NCBI GenBank assembly: GCA_963847235.1
Contig: CAWJYU010000024.1
Coordinates: 62,001-126,000, forward strand
From: JACDAN01 sp963847235
Lineage (GTDB): Bacteria > Actinomycetota > Thermoleophilia > Gaiellales > Gaiellaceae
Direction of reading: 5' to 3'
DNA: 64,000 bases
Made by a program: the position numbers and the translations under genes. Shown piece by piece: positions 27,655 through 35,933 of this stretch (positions within the stretch are counted from its first letter, which is position 1; each line of letters begins with the position of its first letter). Below the pieces are notes generated by a model that saw only the letters and a program-made list of their open reading frames with translations, ran no database searches and had not been told where the DNA came from.

Positions 27655-28692
27655 ATGGTCTGGGCGATCTCCGGCGGGGCGGGATTTCTCGGGCTGCACC
27701 TGGCCAGGCGGCTCCTCGCCGACGGCCACGAGGTGCGCTCGCTCGACCTCGTCGGGCTCGACGACCCGCAGCTCGAGGGCCAGGTTCGCGAGCTCCGGGG
27801 GGACATCCGGGACGAGACGGCCGCGCGCGAGCTCGTCGACGGGGCGCGCATCCTTGTCCACGCCGCGGCCGCGCTCCCGATCCGCGGCTCGCGCGCCGAG
27901 ATCGAGTCCGTCAACGTCGACGGGACGCTGACGCTCCTGTCCGCCGCCGCCCAGGCGGGCGTGCGCCGCGTCGTCTTCGTCTCGTCCACGGCCGTCTACG
28001 GCGTGCCGGACAAGCACCCGATCGAGGAGGACGACCCGCTCGAGGGCGTCGGTCACTACGGCGAGTCGAAGATCGCCGCCGAGGATGCGGTCCGCGCGTT
28101 CATGCGCCGCGGGCTCGACTGCGTGATCCTTCGGCCGAAAACGTTCATCGGGCCCGAGCGGCTCGGCGTCTTCGAGATCCTCTTCGACTGGGTCCGCGAC
28201 GGACGCCGGATCTACACGCTCGGCGACGGCTCCAACCGGTACCAACTCCTCGCCGTGGAGGATCTCGTCGAGGCGATCCTGCTCGCAGCGAGCAAACGGA
28301 CGGCGGCGTGGCAGACGCTGAACGTGGGCGCGAAGGAGTTCGGGACCGTTCGCGAGGATCTTCAGGCGCTGATCGACCACGCCGGCTCGGATAGCCGCCT
28401 TACCCCGATCCCGGTACGGCCCGCCGAGATCGCGCTGCGGGCGCTCGAGCTCGCGCGCGTCTCGCCGCTCGTCGAGTGGCACTACAAGACCGCCCACCGC
28501 GACTCGTTCGTCGACATCTCCCGGGCAGAGAGCGTCCTCGGCTGGACGCCCAAGCTCTCGAATGCCGAGGCGCTGATCCGGACCTACGACTGGTACCTGT
28601 CGAACCGAGACCAGGTCGCGCGCACAGCCGGCGTCACGCACCGCGTGCCCTGGAACCAGCAGGCCCTGGGGCTCCTCAAGAAGGTGAGCTGA
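27655..28692 (+). CDS. NAD-dependent epimerase/dehydratase (extended SDR)
   Basis: 345 residues from ATG 27655: the Rossmann GGAGFLG motif begins at residue 7, so earlier in-frame starts in the repeat element (27523, 27634) are unlikely. VFVSSTAVYG and YGESKIAAED give the catalytic Ser/Thr and the YxxxK pair (Tyr and Lys intact). It should act on a nucleotide sugar or related substrate; specificity unclear. TAGCCT 7 nt before the ATG and no ribosome site suggest a leaderless message. It overlaps the methyltransferase start by 1 nt (TGATG). Confidence 0.85.
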   Translation: MVWAISGGAGFLGLHLARRLLADGHEVRSLDLVGLDDPQLEGQVRELRGDIRDETAARELVDGARILVHAAAALPIRGSRAEIESVNVDGTLTLLSAAAQAGVRRVVFVSSTAVYGVPDKHPIEEDDPLEGVGHYGESKIAAEDAVRAFMRRGLDCVILRPKTFIGPERLGVFEILFDWVRDGRRIYTLGDGSNRYQLLAVEDLVEAILLAASKRTAAWQTLNVGAKEFGTVREDLQALIDHAGSDSRLTPIPVRPAEIALRALELARVSPLVEWHYKTAHRDSFVDISRAESVLGWTPKLSNAEALIRTYDWYLSNRDQVARTAGVTHRVPWNQQALGLLKKVS

Positions 28693-29444
28693 TGCCCGAC
28701 GTCACGCCGGACGAGACCTGGGACGAGATGTTCGACGAGATCTACCTGACGACGTACGCTGCCAATCTCGGGGAGCGCGACTCGCCGGAGGAGGCGCGAC
28801 TGGCCGCATCGTTGGCAGGCGTCGAGCCGCCGGCGGACATCCTGGACGCGCCCACTGGCTTCGGCCGCCACGCGCTTCCGCTCGCCAAGCTCGGCTTCAA
28901 CGTCACCGGCGTCGACCGGTCGGGCGTTCAGCTCTCGGAGGCGAGACGGATCGCGGGCGAGGTCGAGTGGCCGAAGTGGGTGCAGGCCGACTTCCGCGAG
29001 CTCCCGTTCGAGGACGAGAGCTTCGACGCAGTGCTCTGCCTCTTTACGTCGATCGGCTACCGCGGCGAGGAGGGCGACCGGCAGGCGTTCGCGCAGTTCT
29101 TGCGCGTCCTGCGTCCCGGCGCCCCGCTCATCATCGAGACCCTCCACCGCGACCGGCTGATGGCGATCTTCCAGCAGCGCGGCTGGGAGCCGCTCGAGGA
29201 CGACGCCGTCCTGCTCGAGGAGCGCGACTTCGACTACGTCGCCGGCGAGGGCGTGACGAGTCACACCTACCTCTCGGTCGGTGAGCGGCGGAGCGTCACC
29301 TTCCGCCTGCGCTGCTACACGGCGACGGAGCTGGTGAAGCTCCTCGCCGAGGTCGGCTTCGCCGAGATCGAGTGCTTCGGCGACTTCGAGGGCGCGCCTC
29401 TCTCACGAGAGACGCGCCTCGTCGTCAGAGCGCAAAAGCCCTAG
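28692..29444 (+). CDS. Class I SAM-dependent methyltransferase
   Basis: 250 residues. Motif I is ILDAPTGFGRHALPLA (residues ~55-70), followed by FNVTGVDRSGVQLSEAR (acidic residue after beta-2) and the beta-4 region DESFDAVLCLFTSIGY; the central fold is complete. The C-terminal half contains LRPGAPLIIETLHRDRL. Small-molecule methyltransferase of the Methyltransf_25/11 group; substrate unknown. Translationally coupled to the epimerase, so the two probably act in one pathway. Its stop shares the CTAG at 29441-29444 with the convergent gene. Confidence 0.85.
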   Translation: MPDVTPDETWDEMFDEIYLTTYAANLGERDSPEEARLAASLAGVEPPADILDAPTGFGRHALPLAKLGFNVTGVDRSGVQLSEARRIAGEVEWPKWVQADFRELPFEDESFDAVLCLFTSIGYRGEEGDRQAFAQFLRVLRPGAPLIIETLHRDRLMAIFQQRGWEPLEDDAVLLEERDFDYVAGEGVTSHTYLSVGERRSVTFRLRCYTATELVKLLAEVGFAEIECFGDFEGAPLSRETRLVVRAQKP

Positions 29445-29929
29445 GCGGGCTCGTTCGGATCTTCCTCGGCAGCGAGCTTGAGCGAGCCACGCAGCGCCTC
29501 CTCCAGGTGTCGCTCCTGGATCGGCGTCGCCCAGTCGATGACCTGCTGTAGCTCCTGGTTCCGTGCCTTCTGGTTCATCGTCCCGAGGATCTGCCAGTGG
29601 CCGACCTCGCCGGCCTCGGCCATCGTCAGAAACTCGAAGCCGTCGAGCTCGTCGGCATCGCTGCCGAGATAGGTCCGCATCATCTCGGTTGCTTCCTGCT
29701 TCGTCTCGCGGGCCTTCTCGAGGATCGCCGTCTTCTTGCCGTCGAGCTTCTCGGCGACCTGCGTCGTGCGCTCCTCGGTCTCGACGGCCTCCTGCTTCAC
29801 CTGTTCGAGCTGCTGCTTCAGCTCGTCGTCTTCCACGAGGCCGGAGACCTTGTCGAGCGCGCCCTGAGCGGCCTGGGCGAGTCCGATCACCTCCGCGATC
29901 TTGGTGTCGAGCTGGGTGAGCTCAGCCAT
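29441..29929 (-). CDS. Helical, possibly ferritin-like small protein
   Basis: 162 residues from ATG 29929 with AAGGAGG 4-5 nt upstream. It is all-helical and rich in Glu/Gln/Lys. The first ~85 residues look coiled-coil-like; the second half has EFLTMAEAGEVGHWQILGTM with an ExxH pair and a later QERHLEE, which could form part of a ferritin-like metal site. I do not recognise the exact family. It lies convergent to the methyltransferase and upstream of nothing obvious. Confidence 0.6.
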   Translation of the reverse strand: MAELTQLDTKIAEVIGLAQAAQGALDKVSGLVEDDELKQQLEQVKQEAVETEERTTQVAEKLDGKKTAILEKARETKQEATEMMRTYLGSDADELDGFEFLTMAEAGEVGHWQILGTMNQKARNQELQQVIDWATPIQERHLEEALRGSLKLAAEEDPNEPA

Positions 29930-29965
29930 CACTCCTCCTTCGTGCGGGTTTCGAGTAGGGCGGAG

Positions 29966-30628
29966 TTACCCAGACACGAGCTCGGCAAACCGCTCCGCGT
30001 AGCGCGGGGCGGTCGGCTCGTCCTCGTGACGGAAATAGCAGTAGACGTCGACGCCGTCGGACACCAAAGGCCGCACGCGGTCGGCCCACTCGGCGAGCTC
30101 CGCATCCTGGTACGGGGGGTCGCGGAAGCGGAGGTAGCGGAAAGGCGCGGCCGCGTCGAGGTCGTCCACACGGACCGCGTTCTCAGGTAGGTCTCCCTCG
30201 ACGCCGTCCCACGACTCGTGGCGGAAGTCGAGCGCGAGGCGGGTCCCGGGATCGAGCGAGCCGAGCATGAGCGCGAGGAGGCCTTCGTCCCGCTTGGAGC
30301 CGATCACCGCGCGGATCGGCCCGAGGCGGTCGCCGAGCCGCCGCACCCGTTCCTCGAAGGTGGCGAGGTCGCGGGTCCGGTACGCGTTCAGCTTCGGCGC
30401 GAAGCGGAAGCCTTCAGGCGTCTGTTCGGCCCAGCGCTCGAACTGCCCCTCGGCAGGAAGCCGGTACCCGGTGGTGTTCAGCTCCACCGTCCGGAACCGC
30501 GCCGCGTAGTGCGCGAGGAAGTCGGGCGGCTTGGCGTCCGCCGGGTAGAAGGCCGGCTTCCACGTCGGATACGACCAGCCGGAGGTGCCGACATACGCCC
30601 CCTCTACACTCGTCGGCGTGGCCGTCAC
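29966..30628 (-). CDS. DUF72 (YecE family) protein
   Basis: 220 residues. The family opening YVGTSGWSYPTWKPAFYP is at residue 12, FRTVELNTTGYRLP and GFRFAPKLNAYRTRDL follow, and the C-terminal DVYCYFRHEDEPTAPRYAERF is the conserved 'YFnN' end with His/Glu in place of Asn-Asp. TIM-barrel fold; biochemical role unknown. GTG 30628 is the only in-frame start ahead of the domain and overlaps the divergent thyX start by about 10 nt, so one of the two starts may be wrong. Confidence 0.85.
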   Translation of the reverse strand: MTATPTSVEGAYVGTSGWSYPTWKPAFYPADAKPPDFLAHYAARFRTVELNTTGYRLPAEGQFERWAEQTPEGFRFAPKLNAYRTRDLATFEERVRRLGDRLGPIRAVIGSKRDEGLLALMLGSLDPGTRLALDFRHESWDGVEGDLPENAVRVDDLDAAAPFRYLRFRDPPYQDAELAEWADRVRPLVSDGVDVYCYFRHEDEPTAPRYAERFAELVSG

Positions 30629-31334
30629 GCCTGAAGTGATAGCGTCAGGGATCGTCCCCGTCCTCGATCACGGGTTCGTGCGGCTGGACGACGCCATCGC
30701 CGCCGACCTGTCGGTCGTCAACGGCGCTCGGGTCAGCTTCGCCGGCGTCCAAGACGGAGCTGGACGGACACCGACGCGGGCTGATTCGGTTTCTGATGCG
30801 GGAGCGACACGGAAGCCCCTTCGAGCATGACTCGTTTCGCTTCTCATCAAGGCGCCTCTCTTCGTCGTCCGTGAGCATTCCGCCACCGTGTCGGGACTCG
30901 TACAACGAGTGGAGCGAGCGATACTCGAAGATGCGAACCGACGACTTCTACGTCCCCGAGCCGGAGGACGTACGCAGCCAGGTCGGCAAGCCAGGCGCGT
31001 ACTCGTTCGAGCCGGTCGACGCACAGGTCGCGAGCCGACCCGACGTGAGATCGAATGACGAGCGTCTAGACGCGCCTTTCAGACGTACGAGCGGATGCTC
31101 GAGCTAGGCGTCGCCCGGGAGCTGGCGTCGCTCCGTCCTCCCGCTGGCTCGACGTACACGAGTTCTACTGGACCTGCAATCCCCGGAGCCTCATGCACTT
31201 CCTGCGCGCTCCGGAACCACGAGACAGCGCAGTTCGAAATCCGCCAGTACGCAGAAGCAGCAGAGCAGTTCCTCCAGCGCCTCATGCCGATAACGCACGA
31301 GGCGTTCGAGGCGAACGACCGCGTCGCGCCCTAA
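30618..31334 (+). pseudogene. thyX: thyX, FAD-dependent thymidylate synthase, frameshifted
   Basis: The parts of a ThyX protein appear in order but in three frames: DLSVVNGARVSF, GLIRFLMRERHGSPFEH, then the flavin/dUMP motif RHRVG (in one frame) and SYNEWSERYSKM (in another), VPEPEDVRSQVG, ERMLELGVARELASL and the C-terminal NHETAQFEIRQYAEAAEQFL ending near 31334. At least five single-base frame changes are needed. ThyX makes dTMP from dUMP with FAD and methylene-tetrahydrofolate. TACACT 7 nt before GTG 30618 suggests a leaderless start (GTG 30636 is an alternative). It could be a genuine pseudogene if another thymidylate synthase exists, or a patch of sequence error. Confidence 0.75.
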
Positions 31335-31972
31335 GCGGCTTCGGTCATCACGACTCGCTCGTCGCGGGTCGCGCCGTCCCACTGCGTGATCGCCCAGCCG
31401 TCGAACCGCTCGAGGTCGTACGCCGCGACCATCTCCACCGTGGTGGTGCCGCTCGGCGCGACGTTGAACGTCCCGCAGGTGACCGTCGGCTTTCCCTTTC
31501 GGGTCAGCGCGAGGACGTAGTAGTCGCCGCCCGTCAGAGGCTTCAGGCCGCGGACGGTGAGCGTCATCGGCAAGTTTCCGTCAGGGCCCTTCCGGCCGAG
31601 GGCGATGCTGGCGCCCGCAGTGTTGTTCTCGTCGGACGGGCGTAGCGAGATGACCTGGGCGGGCTGCTCGGCCGGCACGGCCGCCGGCTCTTCGTCGGAG
31701 CCGCCGTCACCCGCGATGTACCCGACCCCGAAAGCGGCGGCGACAAGCCCGGCGCCGACGAGCAGCGTGGCTCCGAGGCGGCGGGGCGGCATCCAGGACG
31801 TGTCCGGCTCCTCGTCTTCGGCCGCCGGCGCAGCAGGCGCTCCGGCGAGTGCCGGCGAGAGCTCGGGCGGCGGGCCGGTCGCGACCAGGAGGTCGTGCAC
31901 CCGGCGGAGCCGGTCGCGCTCCCGCGGGTCCTCGATCCCCTCCAACAGCTCGTCCAGGTTCGGAGGATTCAC
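31331..31972 (-). CDS. Anti-sigma factor, RskA-like
   Basis: 213 residues from GTG 31972, which overlaps the sigma factor stop by 4 nt (GTGA). Residues 1-60 are a cytoplasmic acidic/helical sigma-binding part, LGATLLVGAGLVAAAFGVGY (~67-86) is the single membrane helix, and the extracytoplasmic part has the RskA C-terminal pattern (GRKGPDGNLPMTLTVRGL, TGGDYYVLALTRKGKPTVTC). No zinc-finger HxxxCxxC motif is present. It should hold the ECF sigma factor at the membrane until a signal triggers release. Confidence 0.85.
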   Translation of the reverse strand: MNPPNLDELLEGIEDPRERDRLRRVHDLLVATGPPPELSPALAGAPAAPAAEDEEPDTSWMPPRRLGATLLVGAGLVAAAFGVGYIAGDGGSDEEPAAVPAEQPAQVISLRPSDENNTAGASIALGRKGPDGNLPMTLTVRGLKPLTGGDYYVLALTRKGKPTVTCGTFNVAPSGTTTVEMVAAYDLERFDGWAITQWDGATRDERVVMTEAA

Positions 31973-32520
31973 AGCACGTCCTCCAGGACGGCCGCGAGCC
32001 GGGCGAGGCCTGTGCGCGTGCGCGTCTTCACGGTGCCGAGGGGGATGCCGAGCAGGTCGGCGATCTCGCTCTGCGAGCGGCCGCCCCAGTACGCGAGCTC
32101 GATCACTTGCCGCTCGTTCTCCGGGAGCTCGGCGAGTGCCCGGTGGACGCGCCAGGCGACCCAGCCGGATTCGGCGCGCTCGGCAGGGCCCTCGTCGCCC
32201 GCCACCTCATCGGGTGCGTCGACCGGCGGCTCGCGCTTGGCGCGGCCGTTGTCGACGATTGCGTTTCGCGCCACGGCGTAGAGCCACGGCGCGCCGGGTC
32301 CCCGCTCGGGCTTGTAGCTCCCCGCTGCACGCCAGACGGACGCAAAGGTCTCCTGGACGGCGTCCTCGGCCCGGCCGCGGTCGCCGAGCCGCCTGAGCGC
32401 AAGCCCGAAGACGGGCCGCGCGTAGCGGCGGTACAGGGCGTCGAAGGCGCTCCGGTCGCCGGAGCCGACCATCCGGATCAGCTCGCCGTCGCTCACGTCC
32501 GAGTAGGACAAGATGGACAT
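31969..32520 (-). CDS. ECF sigma factor (RpoE/SigK-like)
   Basis: 183 residues from ATG 32520. Region 2: SAFDALYRRYARPVFGLALR, then AEDAVQETFASVWRAAGSY and WLYAVARNAIVDNGR; region 4: ALAELPENERQVIELAYWGG and SQSEIADLLGIPLGTVKTRT. The pairing with the RskA-like protein at 31972 is typical of the SigK/SigL group. No clear ECF autoregulatory promoter was seen upstream. Frames extending to 32886 run through the adjacent SDR gene and are not real. Confidence 0.9.
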   Translation of the reverse strand: MSILSYSDVSDGELIRMVGSGDRSAFDALYRRYARPVFGLALRRLGDRGRAEDAVQETFASVWRAAGSYKPERGPGAPWLYAVARNAIVDNGRAKREPPVDAPDEVAGDEGPAERAESGWVAWRVHRALAELPENERQVIELAYWGGRSQSEIADLLGIPLGTVKTRTRTGLARLAAVLEDVL

Positions 32521-32588
32521 GGTTACGCGTGACGCCGCGGGCGGCAAGCGCAACCCCACTGCCGCCGCAGAGGTGCTCATTCTCGTAT

Positions 32589-33248
32589 CTACGTCGGGCT
32601 GCTGCGCGCGGATTGAAGGAGGCGGCCGCCGTCGACCACCAGCGTCGTGCCGGTGACGAACCCCGCGCCCGCCAAGTAGACGACGGCGTCCGCGACATCG
32701 TCGGGTGTTCCGACCCGTCCGAGCAGGGATTCGGCGGCGCGCCGCTCCTCCTGCTCCGGCTCGATCGCGACCGGGCCCGGGGCGATCCCGCACACTCGGA
32801 CCTCGGGTGCAAGCGCCCGCGCGAACACCTGCGTGAGCATGTGGAGCGCCGCCTTCGCCGCGCTGTGCGGCGCGAACGAGGGCCACGGCTCGAGGCCCAT
32901 CACGTCCTCGATCATGATCACGACCCCCCGCGACTCGCGTAGGTGCGGTGCCGCCGCCTGCGTGACGAAGAAGCCTCCCTTGGCAGTGGCTCCGAAGGCC
33001 GCGTCCCAGTCTTCTTCGGTCACCTCTTCGACAGGCTTCGGCGTGAATCCGCCGGACGCGGCGTGCACGAGCAGGTCGAGGCCGCCGAGCTCGTCCACCG
33101 CCGTCTGCACGACCGCGCGGGCGGCCTCCACGTCGGAGAGATCGCCGTGCACCTTGCCGGCGGCGAAGACGTTCCAGCCCTCGGTCTCGAGCCGTGCGGC
33201 GATCGCCGAGCCGACTCGGCCGGTTCCTCCGGTGACGAGGGCGCGCAC
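32589..33248 (-). CDS. SDR-family protein lacking the catalytic tyrosine
   Basis: 219 residues from GTG 33248, where VRALVTGGTGRVGSAIAARL gives a normal GxxxGxG cofactor loop. HAASGGFTP is the NAG-type segment. At the active site the usual YxxxK reads HSAAK (SFAPHSAAKAALHMLTQ), so Tyr is replaced by His, and the catalytic Ser position reads VVIMIEDVMG without Ser. The C-terminal CGIAPGPV and FVTGTTLVVDGG are standard. It may be pteridine-reductase-like or a non-catalytic SDR. Confidence 0.8.
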   Translation of the reverse strand: MRALVTGGTGRVGSAIAARLETEGWNVFAAGKVHGDLSDVEAARAVVQTAVDELGGLDLLVHAASGGFTPKPVEEVTEEDWDAAFGATAKGGFFVTQAAAPHLRESRGVVIMIEDVMGLEPWPSFAPHSAAKAALHMLTQVFARALAPEVRVCGIAPGPVAIEPEQEERRAAESLLGRVGTPDDVADAVVYLAGAGFVTGTTLVVDGGRLLQSARSSPT

Positions 33249-33259
33249 GAGGGAGCCAA

Positions 33260-33347
33260 CTGTAAGGAATTCAGGCCGAGCTGTAAGAAGTTGATTTGGA
33301 GCTGCATTTTTCCGGTCGGTGCGGGCATAAGTTTCCGACGCGGAAAC
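33260..33347 (+). promoter_or_regulatory. Regulatory region: CTGTAAG direct repeats and a palindrome
   Basis: CTGTAAG occurs at 33260 and 33281, 21 bp apart (two helical turns), and GTTTCCG-ACG-CGGAAAC at 33331-33347 is a perfect 7-3-7 inverted repeat 23 bp before ATG 33371. Both look like regulator sites for the cupredoxin-like gene or the divergent SDR gene. Confidence 0.4.
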
Positions 33348-33370
33348 GCACCACGAAGGGGGTTCTCGCA

Positions 33371-34237
33371 ATGAAAAGAGCTCTACTCCTTATCGCTTCG
33401 GTCCTCGCCCTCGCCTCGGCGGCCTCTGTCGCGCTCGCGGCGGTTACGAGGGGCGTGGCGATCCAGCCGGACGGATTCAGTCCGGTCACTCGCACGATTC
33501 AGACGGGGGACACGATCCGCTGGCGGAACGCCGACACGGTGAACCACCAGGTCGTCGCCGACAACGGGCACTTCGCATCACCTGTCCTCAGGCCGAGGCA
33601 GACGTACGAGCGAGTGTTCAACACCGCTGGGACGTACCGGTACCGCGACGCGCTCGAGCCCGCAGAGCGGGGCACGATCGTCGTCAGGGGCCCGGCGCCG
33701 TCTGTCTCGATCGCGCTCTCGGCGCCGATCGTGTTCTACGGGGCGGGCATCCGCCTCACCGGCTTCATCTCCTCCGGAGCCGCCAACCAGGACGTCTCCG
33801 TCTGGGAGAAGCCCTTCGGATCGACCTCGTTCGTCAAGCGGGCGGATCTGAAGACGGGTACGTCCGGCGCCTACGACTACACGCTCGTGCCGCAGGTGCT
33901 CAGCGAATATCAGACTCGCTGGGGTAACCGGACGAGCGCGGTCGCCATGGTCGGCGTCCGGCCTCGGATGACCTTCATCCGGCGCGCGCCGTGGTTCGTG
34001 ACCTCCGCCAAGGCGGGCAGCTCGCTCGCCGGGCGCTGGGTCTACGTCCAGCGACGCTCGAGCCTCGGACAGTGGGTCAACCGCAAGAAGGTCCGGCTCG
34101 GAAGCTCCGGGGCCCGGCGGTTCCTGATGGACCTGCCGCGCGGCCGGCACATCCTCCGGATGTTCATGACGACGAACCAGGCCGGCACCGGCTACGTCTG
34201 GAGCCACAGCCGCACGCTCGTCGTCACCAAGCGATAG
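33371..34237 (+). CDS. Secreted cupredoxin-like protein
   Basis: 288 residues; ATG 33371 with AAGGGGG upstream and a signal peptide ALLLIASVLALASAASVALA. Residues ~25-105 are a plastocyanin/azurin-like fold (IQTGDTIRWRNADTVNHQVV, YERVFNTAGTYRYRDALEP). The N-terminal copper His is present (NHQVV) but the usual C-terminal Cys/His/Met loop is missing (YRYRDALEP), so it probably does not hold a type 1 copper. The remaining ~180 residues are two Ig/FN3-like domains ending SHSRTLVVTKR, similar to the ends of the repeat proteins at 13.7-19.7 kb. Extracellular; role unknown. Confidence 0.75.
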   Translation: MKRALLLIASVLALASAASVALAAVTRGVAIQPDGFSPVTRTIQTGDTIRWRNADTVNHQVVADNGHFASPVLRPRQTYERVFNTAGTYRYRDALEPAERGTIVVRGPAPSVSIALSAPIVFYGAGIRLTGFISSGAANQDVSVWEKPFGSTSFVKRADLKTGTSGAYDYTLVPQVLSEYQTRWGNRTSAVAMVGVRPRMTFIRRAPWFVTSAKAGSSLAGRWVYVQRRSSLGQWVNRKKVRLGSSGARRFLMDLPRGRHILRMFMTTNQAGTGYVWSHSRTLVVTKR

Positions 34238-34252
34238 GGGCAAGTAGCACTC

Positions 34253-34287
34253 GTCAGAGCCGGCGGTATGCTGCCGCCGGCTCTGAC
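34253..34287 (+). terminator. Strong hairpin between 33371 gene and superoxide dismutase gene
   Basis: Perfect 14-bp stem GTCAGAGCCGGCGG / CCGCCGGCTCTGAC with a 7-nt loop, 15 nt after the stop. No U-run follows; it may act as a terminator or as a 5' structure of the next mRNA. Confidence 0.6.
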
Positions 34288-34307
34288 GTCTTCGAGAAGG
34301 AGTGCGC

Positions 34308-34931
34308 TTGTCGACGCTTGTCTTCAACCACGAGGAGATCACCGCCCGAGAGCTGAAGCCGCGCCTCTACGAGCTCGACGGCATCTCGCGGGAGTCCGTC
34401 GAGGCGCACTACAAGCTCTACCAGGGCTACGTCGCAAAGCGGAACGAGATCCTCGGCAAGCTCGACGGCGTCGATCTGTCGGCTGCCAACCAGGTCTACT
34501 CAGACCTCAGGGCGCTGAAGGTCGATCTCGCCTTCGCGATCGGCGGGGTCAAGAACCACGAGATCTACTTCGAGCACCTCGGCGGCGACGGCGGGGATCC
34601 CGACGGCCCCTTCGCGCAGCTCGTCGACCGGGACTTCGGCTCCGTCTCGGCCTGGCGCGAGGACCTGAAGGCGACGGGGATGGCCGGCCGCGGCTGGGCC
34701 TGGACGGCGTACGACTGGGACGAGGGGCGCCTCTTCAACTACATCGGCGACACGCAGAACACCTATCCGATCTGGAACGCGACCCCGCTCGTCGCTCTCG
34801 ACGTCTACGAGCACGCGTACTTCCTCGACTACCAGACCGACCGTGCGTCCTACATCGACGCCTTCTTCGCGAACCTCGACTGGCCCACCGTGAACGACTG
34901 GGTGTCGAAGTACGCCGTCCCTCTTCGCTGA
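34308..34931 (+). CDS. Fe/Mn superoxide dismutase
   Basis: 207 residues from TTG 34308, which has GAAGGAG 5 nt upstream (GTG 34302 overlaps that site). Metal ligands can be followed: His in SVEAHYKLYQGYV, His in GGVKNHEIYFEHLGG, and Asp/His in VALDVYEHAYFLDYQ; GWAWTAYDWDEGRLFNY is the conserved tryptophan region. HYKLYQGYV in place of the common HHxxHHxxYV puts it in the divergent Fe-SOD-like branch. Cytoplasmic; converts superoxide to peroxide and oxygen. Confidence 0.9.
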   Translation: MSTLVFNHEEITARELKPRLYELDGISRESVEAHYKLYQGYVAKRNEILGKLDGVDLSAANQVYSDLRALKVDLAFAIGGVKNHEIYFEHLGGDGGDPDGPFAQLVDRDFGSVSAWREDLKATGMAGRGWAWTAYDWDEGRLFNYIGDTQNTYPIWNATPLVALDVYEHAYFLDYQTDRASYIDAFFANLDWPTVNDWVSKYAVPLR

Positions 34932-34940
34932 GTCGAGGAG

Positions 34941-35921
34941 CTAAGCCGGCTCGGCCGCGAGCCAGGTCCTGAGCTCCGTGTGCTGGGCGGGCGCCGTGCC
35001 GCTTAGCTCGCCTCGCAGCTCGCCGACGATGCCGTAGCGCTCGGCGACCACGTCGTGCGTGTGGATCGTCTCCAGGTTGACCTGCCTGGAGAAGAGGAAA
35101 TCGCTGTCGGCCAGCGCCGGGTAGGCGTCGAGCACGCCCTGGAGCGCGAGACGCACCGAGTCCTCGACGAAGCGCGGCTGGAGGTGCGCGTGCTCGACGA
35201 CGAAGAGCTCGTCCGGGCGCTTGAGGAGCTCGAAGACCGGCGCGCTCATCGACGCCTCGACGATCTCCCCGAGCTGCTCGGCGTTCACGCGGGACTCGCT
35301 GCCGACGAAGAGCGTGCCGAGGCCGCGCTGGTTGTGCGTCGCGAGCGGCACGAGCTCCAGGATCCGCTCGACGTCGCCGTCCGCGAACCCCGCCTCGAGG
35401 AGTCGATCCGCGGACCGCTCACGGACCAGGCCCTGTGCGCAGGGGCAGGCGTTGATTCCTGCCGCCTCGACCCCGACGACGCGCCGGACGCCGCGTTCGG
35501 ATGCAGCCGCGATCCCGATCAGGCCGAGCATCGCCTGGGTCGCGAGCCCGGTCACCGGCGTCCGGCGCTCCACCGGGTACCGGGCGGTGATCCGAGCCTC
35601 CGCGCGGCCGGCGCCCTGCCGCTCGACGATCTCGCCGGCGATATGGGCCGCCAGCTCCTCGACGAGGAAGGCTTCCTCGAGCACGACGTGCTCGATCACC
35701 TCCTCGAAGAGCTCCGGGAAGCGCGACATGTGGACGCCCTTCTGCGCGGCGTCGAGATCGACCGTGCACTCGATGTCGGCGGCGATCAACTTCTCGCTCG
35801 ACCCGTGCCGGATCCGGATCGCCTTCGACACGCCGGTGACGCCCGCCCGCGACAGTCCGAGACTCACCTCGGGCCGTGAGGCCTGGAGGTCTTGGCGGAA
35901 CAGGTTGCGGAGATCGGCCAT
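34941..35921 (-). CDS. folE2: GTP cyclohydrolase, MptA/FolE2 family
   Basis: 326 residues from ATG 35921. Conserved blocks: LSRAGVTGVSKAIRIRHG, DAAQKGVHMSRFPELFEEV, the metal/active-site INACPCAQGLV, LVPLATHNQRGLGTLFV, SMSAPVFELLKRPDE and THDVVAERYGIVGEL. The CPCAQ and long THNQRG blocks are closer to archaeal MptA than to classical bacterial FolE2. The enzyme opens GTP to a dihydroneopterin phosphate at the head of folate (or deazapurine) synthesis, as a zinc-independent alternative to FolE. It starts 12 bp from a divergent gene. Confidence 0.9.
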   Translation of the reverse strand: MADLRNLFRQDLQASRPEVSLGLSRAGVTGVSKAIRIRHGSSEKLIAADIECTVDLDAAQKGVHMSRFPELFEEVIEHVVLEEAFLVEELAAHIAGEIVERQGAGRAEARITARYPVERRTPVTGLATQAMLGLIGIAAASERGVRRVVGVEAAGINACPCAQGLVRERSADRLLEAGFADGDVERILELVPLATHNQRGLGTLFVGSESRVNAEQLGEIVEASMSAPVFELLKRPDELFVVEHAHLQPRFVEDSVRLALQGVLDAYPALADSDFLFSRQVNLETIHTHDVVAERYGIVGELRGELSGTAPAQHTELRTWLAAEPA

Positions 35922-35933
35922 CCGGACGGAATA

